A stretch of 11,579 bases of DNA from an uncultured bacterium (GTDB lineage: Bacteria > Cyanobacteriota > Vampirovibrionia > Gastranaerophilales > Gastranaerophilaceae), in the NCBI GenBank assembly GCA_900555175.1, contig USJT01000011.1, positions 1 through 11,579 of the forward strand, read 5' to 3'. This document shows, piece after piece, positions 7,672 through 11,579 of the stretch (position 1 is its first letter; each line of letters opens with the position of its first letter). Made by a program: the position numbers and the translations under genes. The notes under the pieces were generated by a model. That model worked only from the letters and a program-made list of their open reading frames with translations, had not been told where the DNA came from and did no database searches.

Positions 7672-7962
7672 TTAATTTAATTTGTTTTTGTTTATAAAAA
7701 ATTTAATAGCCTCGTCAGTTGTTCTTGGTGTTTTTAAAATTTCATCTTTTATTATATTTGTATTTCGTTTATCAACAAAGAATTTTTTATAAAGCTTTAA
7801 ACCTACCAAAATAACAACTGATGATAAGATTACTCCGCCCATTGCAAGTGCAAATTTTATTAGCGGATTTGGCATTACAGCTGTGCGGGTTTGTTCGCAC
7901 AAGCCCGCATTCGCTGTTAAAAATAGTAATGTAAATATTGTATTAAATATTTTATTCTTCAA
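7672..7962 (-). CDS. Small signal-peptide membrane protein, unknown function
   Basis: I do not recognise the family. The frame is open for another 26 codons upstream, but those overlap the Lys/Glu-rich end of RNase E/G and are an out-of-frame shadow. The likely start is TTG at 7962-7960, with AGAGG 6 nt before it, overlapping the RNase E/G stop by 11 nt and implying translational coupling. The 96-residue product has a Sec-type signal (KNK, hydrophobic IFTLLFLTANAG, cut near 19-22; AGLC is a poor lipobox). A short exported segment (EQTRTAVMPNP) follows, then one transmembrane helix (~34-57, LIKFALAMGGVILSSVVILVGL) and a cytoplasmic tail with KTPRTTDEAIKFFINKNKL. The helix shares SSV(V/I)IL(V/I)G with the next gene. 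A GC-rich hairpin lies over codons 18-27. Confidence 0.72.
   Translation of the reverse strand: MKNKIFNTIFTLLFLTANAGLCEQTRTAVMPNPLIKFALAMGGVILSSVVILVGLKLYKKFFVDKRNTNIIKDEILKTPRTTDEAIKFFINKNKLN
7884..7909 (-). other. GC-rich hairpin with GNRA loop inside a coding sequence
   Basis: On the minus (mRNA) strand UGCGGGCUUGU (7909-7899) pairs with ACAAACCCGCA (7894-7884) around a GCGA tetraloop: ten Watson-Crick pairs and one C-A mismatch. It is far richer in GC than its surroundings and uses GC-type codons (GGC, TGC, ACC, CGC). It has no following U tract, so it is not a terminator. Confidence 0.7.
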
Positions 7963-9136
7963 CTTTTGCCTCTGTTGTTTCTGCTGTTTCTTTAGCTTCT
8001 TTAGTTTTTCTTGTTCTTGTTTTTTTAGCTTTAGAAGCACCTCTGTTTGGTCTGCGTGTCTTTTTAACCTCTTTTTCAGCAGGTTCAGCAGGTGTTTCTG
8101 TGCTTTCAGAAGCTTCTGTTACTTCTTTTTCAACCGTTTGTTTTGGAGATTGTTCTTCTTCTTGTGGTTGAGGTTTTGTTTCCTGTTGTTTTTCTGCTTC
8201 CGGTTCTATTGTCGGCTTAATTTCTTCATTTGGTTTAAGCACTGTTTGGGCAGTTTCAACTTCAGCAGAAGTTGTTGTTGATACATTTTCGGTTTCCGAT
8301 TTCTTTTCAAATTTATTTTTTCTGTTTCCGCGTTTTTTTCTTGTATCTCGTTTTTCTGTTTCTTGAACTGCAACAGCAGATGGATTTTCAACATCTATTT
8401 CAGGTGTTTGTTGAATTTCTGGTTGTTCTGCAACCTGATTATCTTGTTGAGGTGCAGGTTGATTATTGTTGTTGTTATTTTTGTTTTTATTCTTTTTGAA
8501 GTTGTTTACAGGTAACTTCATTTTTGCAGCTTTTGCTCTATATTCACCTTCTGCTGTTGGAGTTGAGAAGTTAAATTCGTTCATGAAATAACCTGTTCCT
8601 TGGCAGTGCGGACATTTTCTTGTAAATATTTCAGAAAGTGATTGACCTTGTCTGTGTCTTGTTAATTCTACCAAGCCCAAATCTGAAATTTGTCCGACTT
8701 GAGGTTTTGCTTTATCAGGTTCAAGAGCAATTTCAAGTTCTTCAAGCATTGCAAGCTTATCAGCTCGTGACATCATATCAATAAAGTCTACGATAATCAT
8801 TCCGCCGATGTTTCTTAATCTTAATTGTCTTGCAATTTCATGTACTGCTTCAATATTTGTTTTTAAAATTGTTTCATCTTGAGTTGATGAACTTGTAAAT
8901 TTACCGCTGTTTACATCGATTACTGTCAATGCTTCAGTTTGTTGAATAAACAGATATCCGCCTGATGGCATATTAACTTTTACATTCAAAGCTGCTTTTA
9001 TTTCTTTGTGTACATCTGTTGCAATTAAAAGCGGTTCTGTTCCTTTGTAAAGAGTTACTTGAACATTTTTATTCATGTGCCAGTTTTGCAAAATATTTTG
9101 AACTCTTTGCATTGCAAAAGCTGTATCTACAACGAT
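7952..9136 (-). CDS. rne: RNase E/G, C-terminal part after in-frame stop
   Basis: This is the direct in-frame continuation of the N-terminal part: after the TAA come IVVDTAFA and then an ATG at 9112, open for 386 residues from that ATG. It holds the DNase I-like catalytic half of RNase E/G: PSGGYLFIQQTEALTVIDVNSG with a catalytic Asp, RQLRLRNIGGMIIVDFIDM with the second, and the zinc-link CPHCQGTGYF. Counted over the whole frame (617 codons, stop counted as one) these are D297, D340, C398 and C401, a constant six less than E. coli D303, D346, C404 and C407. From about residue 185 of the ATG-based fragment onward the protein is a disordered tail with an Asn run (NKNKNNNNNNQ), Pro/Glu/Gln-rich stretches and two basic patches. 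No ribosome site precedes the ATG at 9112, so independent translation is not evident. Confidence 0.85.
   Translation of the reverse strand: MVVDTAFAMQRVQNILQNWHMNKNVQVTLYKGTEPLLIATDVHKEIKAALNVKVNMPSGGYLFIQQTEALTVIDVNSGKFTSSSTQDETILKTNIEAVHEIARQLRLRNIGGMIIVDFIDMMSRADKLAMLEELEIALEPDKAKPQVGQISDLGLVELTRHRQGQSLSEIFTRKCPHCQGTGYFMNEFNFSTPTAEGEYRAKAAKMKLPVNNFKKNKNKNNNNNNQPAPQQDNQVAEQPEIQQTPEIDVENPSAVAVQETEKRDTRKKRGNRKNKFEKKSETENVSTTTSAEVETAQTVLKPNEEIKPTIEPEAEKQQETKPQPQEEEQSPKQTVEKEVTEASESTETPAEPAEKEVKKTRRPNRGASKAKKTRTRKTKEAKETAETTEAKVEE
7969..7973 (-). promoter_or_regulatory. Ribosome site supporting an overlapping TTG start
   Basis: AGAGG at 7973-7969 on the minus strand lies inside the end of the RNase E/G frame and 6 nt before the TTG at 7962-7960. 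It supports a short start for the signal-peptide protein instead of the 26-codon-longer frame. Confidence 0.6.
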
Positions 9137-9139
9137 TTA
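9137..9139 (-). other. In-frame TAA interrupting RNase E/G
   Basis: The minus strand reads GAT GTA AAA TAA ATC GTT GTA GAT: D-V-K-stop-I-V-V-D. Typical RNase E/G has an acidic or basic residue here (pattern D-V-x-E-[IL]-[VL]-[VI]-D), so GAA-to-TAA is the simplest change. TAA ends dnaA, ruvA, pilD, sigma, pyrG, the panE-like gene and this frame itself, so it is a real stop in this genome. The context is not a known readthrough signal. Confidence 0.9.
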
Positions 9140-9805
9140 TTTTACATCTTCCGTGCAAGCTTCTCTAATTGTTCTGTATAACAAGTCTTGATCTCTATAC
9201 AAAAGATTTGGAGGTGTCATAGTTTCTGCTGCCGTAATTATATTGTTCCATTTTTCAAGTAAGATTTCCAAGTCTTCTTGGATATCAGCTTCTGATTGCC
9301 CTTCAGCTTCAGTTCTGATAATTACGCCTACTCCAACAGGTTTGATAAGGCTTACAACTGATTTTAGTCTTGCTCTTTCTTTTGAATTTTCAATTTTTTT
9401 ACTTATGCTGATACCGGGTTCATAAGGCATTAATACCAAAAATCTTCCCGGCAAGCTTATTTCTGTTGTAACTCTTGGCCCTTTATGACCTGTCGGTTCT
9501 TTTACAACTTGTACAATAAGTCTTTGTTTTGGAGTAAGTTTGTCTTTTAAAGCACCTTTTCCCATAACATCTTGTGCGTGTAAAAATCCCATTTTATCAG
9601 TGCCTACGTTAACGAATGCAGCATCAATACTTGGTAAGATGTTATCAACTGTTGCTAGGTAAACATCTCCTAAAATTACTTCTCCTCTTGAAATAAAAAA
9701 GTCGGTTACTTTACCGTTTTCCATTACTGCGGCAATGTTGTCCCGTTCAGCAATGATTATTTTTTTCTCAACATTTCCGTTTTTGTTGTGTTTGTCGTTT
9801 GTCAT
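9137..9805 (-). CDS. rne: RNase E/G, N-terminal part ending at premature stop
   Basis: RNase E/G is the endonuclease that initiates mRNA decay and processes rRNA. This 222-residue piece carries the RNase H-like and S1 parts: VEKKIIIAERDNIAAVMENGKV, then GDVYLATVDNILPSIDAAFVNVGTDKMGFL (S1, ~45-75), the region TEISLPGRFLVLMPYEPGISISKKI, and DQDLLYRTIREACTEDVK before TAA. It lacks both catalytic aspartates and the zinc-link, so alone it should be inactive but might still bind RNA. The ATG has AAAGGA 8 nt upstream, overlapping the stop of the radical SAM gene 12 nt away; the pair is an operon, an association also seen in other bacteria. With the C-terminal part the gene is full length. It may be a recent nonsense allele, a sequence error, or a gene needing readthrough. 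Confidence 0.92.
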   Translation of the reverse strand: MTNDKHNKNGNVEKKIIIAERDNIAAVMENGKVTDFFISRGEVILGDVYLATVDNILPSIDAAFVNVGTDKMGFLHAQDVMGKGALKDKLTPKQRLIVQVVKEPTGHKGPRVTTEISLPGRFLVLMPYEPGISISKKIENSKERARLKSVVSLIKPVGVGVIIRTEAEGQSEADIQEDLEILLEKWNNIITAAETMTPPNLLYRDQDLLYRTIREACTEDVK

Positions 9806-9817
9806 AAATAAAATCCT

Positions 9818-11579
9818 TTACTGTAATTCTTTAAAATCTTTGTCAAAAAAGCGAATACGCTTAATATCAAAGGTTACATCGGGTGCAATTAAATTCATTA
9901 AAACATCTGCTCTCAGTGCGGGAATTCCCTCTTCTGTTGTCCCGTCTTTTTGATTAATTGCGGATTGCCCGCTTTTTAGCACTATGAACAGACTTTCGCC
10001 TTCAAATCTATATGATTTTATTGACTTTTTAATGTCTGTTTTTTTGATTAAACCTTTTTTGTTTTTCTTCTCAATAAAAATTTCTTTGGAAGATAAAACT
10101 CTGTCTGTATTATATCGTAAATTTTCAAAATCGTAAAGTGATTTGTTAAAAATATCAATTTTATATTCTGCCCATTGAGCTGTTATATCAATCGCAGGTT
10201 CATTTTTTTCTATTTTTACAATACTTATTACTCTTGATTGTTCCGGTAAGACTTTCTCTAACTTTAGTTTGAGTTCATCTGTTGAAATATTGTCAAATAA
10301 TTCAATATCTACAAGTTCACATTCACTTTCTGCAAACAGAGGTAATGCTATTCCCATTGATACTTTCATTGATGGGTTGTAGCCTAGTGAATATACAATA
10401 TCCAAATCGGTTCTGGCAAGTGCTTTAAAAAATGTGTTTTGCCAATCGAGATGTGAAAAATATTTTAAAATTCCTGTTTTTGTTAATTTAATTCTATATT
10501 TATAGATTTCTCTATCATAGCCGTTTATTATTTTTGGATCTTTTATTTCAATTTTTAAGTTTTGAGCTTTTTCACTTGCTTTAAATGGTTTTGCAAGTAT
10601 TTTGTTGGTTTTTAGATTTTTACATACCCCGCAGTTTACGCATTTTGTTTCGCAGGTCGGAACAATTGTCGGTGTATCTGTTGAATTTTGTTCAGAAAGT
10701 GCTGTTTTGTATTCGTTTACGAACCATTCTTTGTCAACACCGATATTTATAAAATCCCAAGGAAGATTTTCTTCTGTTGAATATTGCTTTTGTGCAAGCT
10801 CTGCAAGATTAATTCCAAGCTCTTTTGCAGTGTCGTGCCAAACTTCTTTTTTAAAGTATTCTCCCCAGGCATCTAAGTAGCAGCCTTTTTTGTAAAGAGC
10901 TTCAATATATTTGCAAAGAGATTTGTCGCCTCTTGTTAAAACAGCTTCAATTTGAGAGATTGTATCCTCGTGATAATTAATTTTTAGTCCTTTAATGTGT
11001 GCAGTTTTTTCTCTTAAATAGCGAATATGCTCATCAACTTTTTCCAAACACATTTGTCCGTGCCATTGGAATGGTGTGAAAGGTTTTGGAACAAAAATTG
11101 ATAAAGTGCAGGTTATATCAAGTCCGTGATTTATTCCTTTTTCTCTTTTGATTTGGCGGCAACGGTATTTTATTTTATTCAAAAGTTCTGCCATTTCGTC
11201 CATATCTTCTAAGGTTTCTGTCGGAAGTCCGCAGATAAAATAAAATTTGATTTTTGACCAGCCGTTTTCATAGAGCGTTAATACCGCATTTAAAATTTGT
11301 TCTTCTGTAATATTTTTTTTGATAACGTTTCGTAGTCTTTGACTTCCTGCTTCAGGTGCAAGTGTCATTGTGGATTTTCTGACACTTTGTACAAGGTTTG
11401 CAAGTTCAAGGTTAAAGCCGTCAATTCTTTGGCTCGGAAGTGAAACGGAAATTTTCTTTTCGTTAAAATCAACTGCAAGCTCTTTTATTACTTCGTTAAT
11501 ATTTTTATAATCGTTTGATGAAAGCGAAAGTAGTGAATATTCATCATACCCTGTATTTTTTACAAGTTCTTTTGCTATT
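9818..11579 (-). CDS. TIGR03960-type radical SAM protein with DUF2344 (5' end outside window)
   Basis: The frame is open to the window edge (586 residues visible); an internal ATG at 11368 is not the start, since KKISVSLPSQRIDGFNLELA and VRKSTMTLAPEAGSQRLR run across it, as in the family. The visible N-terminal portion is the later half of the radical SAM barrel (FYFICGLPTETLEDMDEM); the iron-sulfur CxxxCxxC would lie upstream, out of view. A middle region ends in a Cys cluster C309xxxC313xxC316xxC319 (CETKCVNCGVC). From about residue 360 comes the DUF2344 domain: YRIKLTKTGILKYFSHLDW, a stretch like YSxGFNPxxK (YSLGYNPSMK) and IALPLFAESECELVDIEL. The biochemical role is not established; genes of this kind sit next to RNase G/E in many bacteria, suggesting a link with RNA or ribosome maturation. 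Stop TAA overlaps the RNase E/G ribosome site. Confidence 0.93.
   Translation of the reverse strand, partial: IAKELVKNTGYDEYSLLSLSSNDYKNINEVIKELAVDFNEKKISVSLPSQRIDGFNLELANLVQSVRKSTMTLAPEAGSQRLRNVIKKNITEEQILNAVLTLYENGWSKIKFYFICGLPTETLEDMDEMAELLNKIKYRCRQIKREKGINHGLDITCTLSIFVPKPFTPFQWHGQMCLEKVDEHIRYLREKTAHIKGLKINYHEDTISQIEAVLTRGDKSLCKYIEALYKKGCYLDAWGEYFKKEVWHDTAKELGINLAELAQKQYSTEENLPWDFINIGVDKEWFVNEYKTALSEQNSTDTPTIVPTCETKCVNCGVCKNLKTNKILAKPFKASEKAQNLKIEIKDPKIINGYDREIYKYRIKLTKTGILKYFSHLDWQNTFFKALARTDLDIVYSLGYNPSMKVSMGIALPLFAESECELVDIELFDNISTDELKLKLEKVLPEQSRVISIVKIEKNEPAIDITAQWAEYKIDIFNKSLYDFENLRYNTDRVLSSKEIFIEKKNKKGLIKKTDIKKSIKSYRFEGESLFIVLKSGQSAINQKDGTTEEGIPALRADVLMNLIAPDVTFDIKRIRFFDKDFKELQ

Noticed and set aside
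7963..8040. Upstream 26-codon extension of the signal-peptide gene
   Set aside because: It is an out-of-frame reading of the RNase E/G 3' end (only Lys, Gln, Leu, Arg, Glu) and would bury the signal peptide; the TTG at 7962 with AGAGG fits better.
7883..8281. Plus-strand frame rich in Phe, Cys and Ser opposite the RNase E/G tail
   Set aside because: It is the antisense of the Lys/Glu/Thr-rich tail; the residue bias is what that codon bias produces in reverse. No ribosome site or family match.
9137..9139. Genome-wide reassignment of TAA to an amino acid
   Set aside because: TAA is the natural end of at least seven other frames here at correct family lengths.
9113..9160. Frameshift as the reason RNase E/G is in two pieces
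   Set aside because: The two pieces are in the same frame with eight open codons between the stop and the next ATG; the cause is one stop codon, not an indel.

Overview
The window is AT-rich bacterial chromosome packed with housekeeping genes. I read it as probably a non-photosynthetic relative of Cyanobacteria (Vampirovibrionia/'Melainabacteria', gut Gastranaerophilales type). The basis is indirect: very low GC, a group-3 sigma factor whose region 2.4 (IRGEIKHYLRD) looks like cyanobacterial SigF, a long-tailed RNase E/G, and DnaA and prepilin-like sequences of a style I associate with that group. I could not run a phylogeny; a low-GC Firmicute or another gut lineage is the alternative.

Layout. 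On the + strand, the 3' two thirds of dnaA is followed by ruvA; a strong bidirectional hairpin terminator closes the unit. A minus-strand two-gene operon follows: a SigF-type sigma factor, then a prepilin peptidase. Divergent from it is gatC, then pyrG behind a 51-nt inverted repeat. Convergent with pyrG is a small HD-GYP protein (-). Divergent from that is a ketopantoate reductase-family gene (+). The right-hand third is one minus-strand operon read from beyond the window end: radical SAM/DUF2344 protein, RNase E/G, a small signal-peptide membrane protein, and a small prepilin-like membrane protein.

The genes cover replication initiation (dnaA), Holliday-junction processing (ruvA), tRNA-dependent amidation (gatC), CTP and probably pantothenate synthesis (pyrG, panE-like), RNA turnover (RNase E/G), and surface-appendage biogenesis (prepilin peptidase, a possible minor prepilin, a sigma factor that in cyanobacteria controls pili).

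The most notable points: (1) the RNase E/G gene carries an in-frame TAA in its catalytic domain while the rest of the frame is intact and at normal family spacing; (2) two tiny membrane proteins follow RNase E/G, one with a type IV prepilin-like N-terminus, the other starting at a TTG that overlaps the RNase E/G stop and containing a GC-rich hairpin with a GNRA loop inside its coding sequence; (3) sigF and pilD share an operon; (4) DnaA domain IV has a shortened, altered DNA-recognition loop. No CRISPR, tRNA, rRNA, insertion sequence or phage gene was seen. Every gap between genes is under 300 bases.
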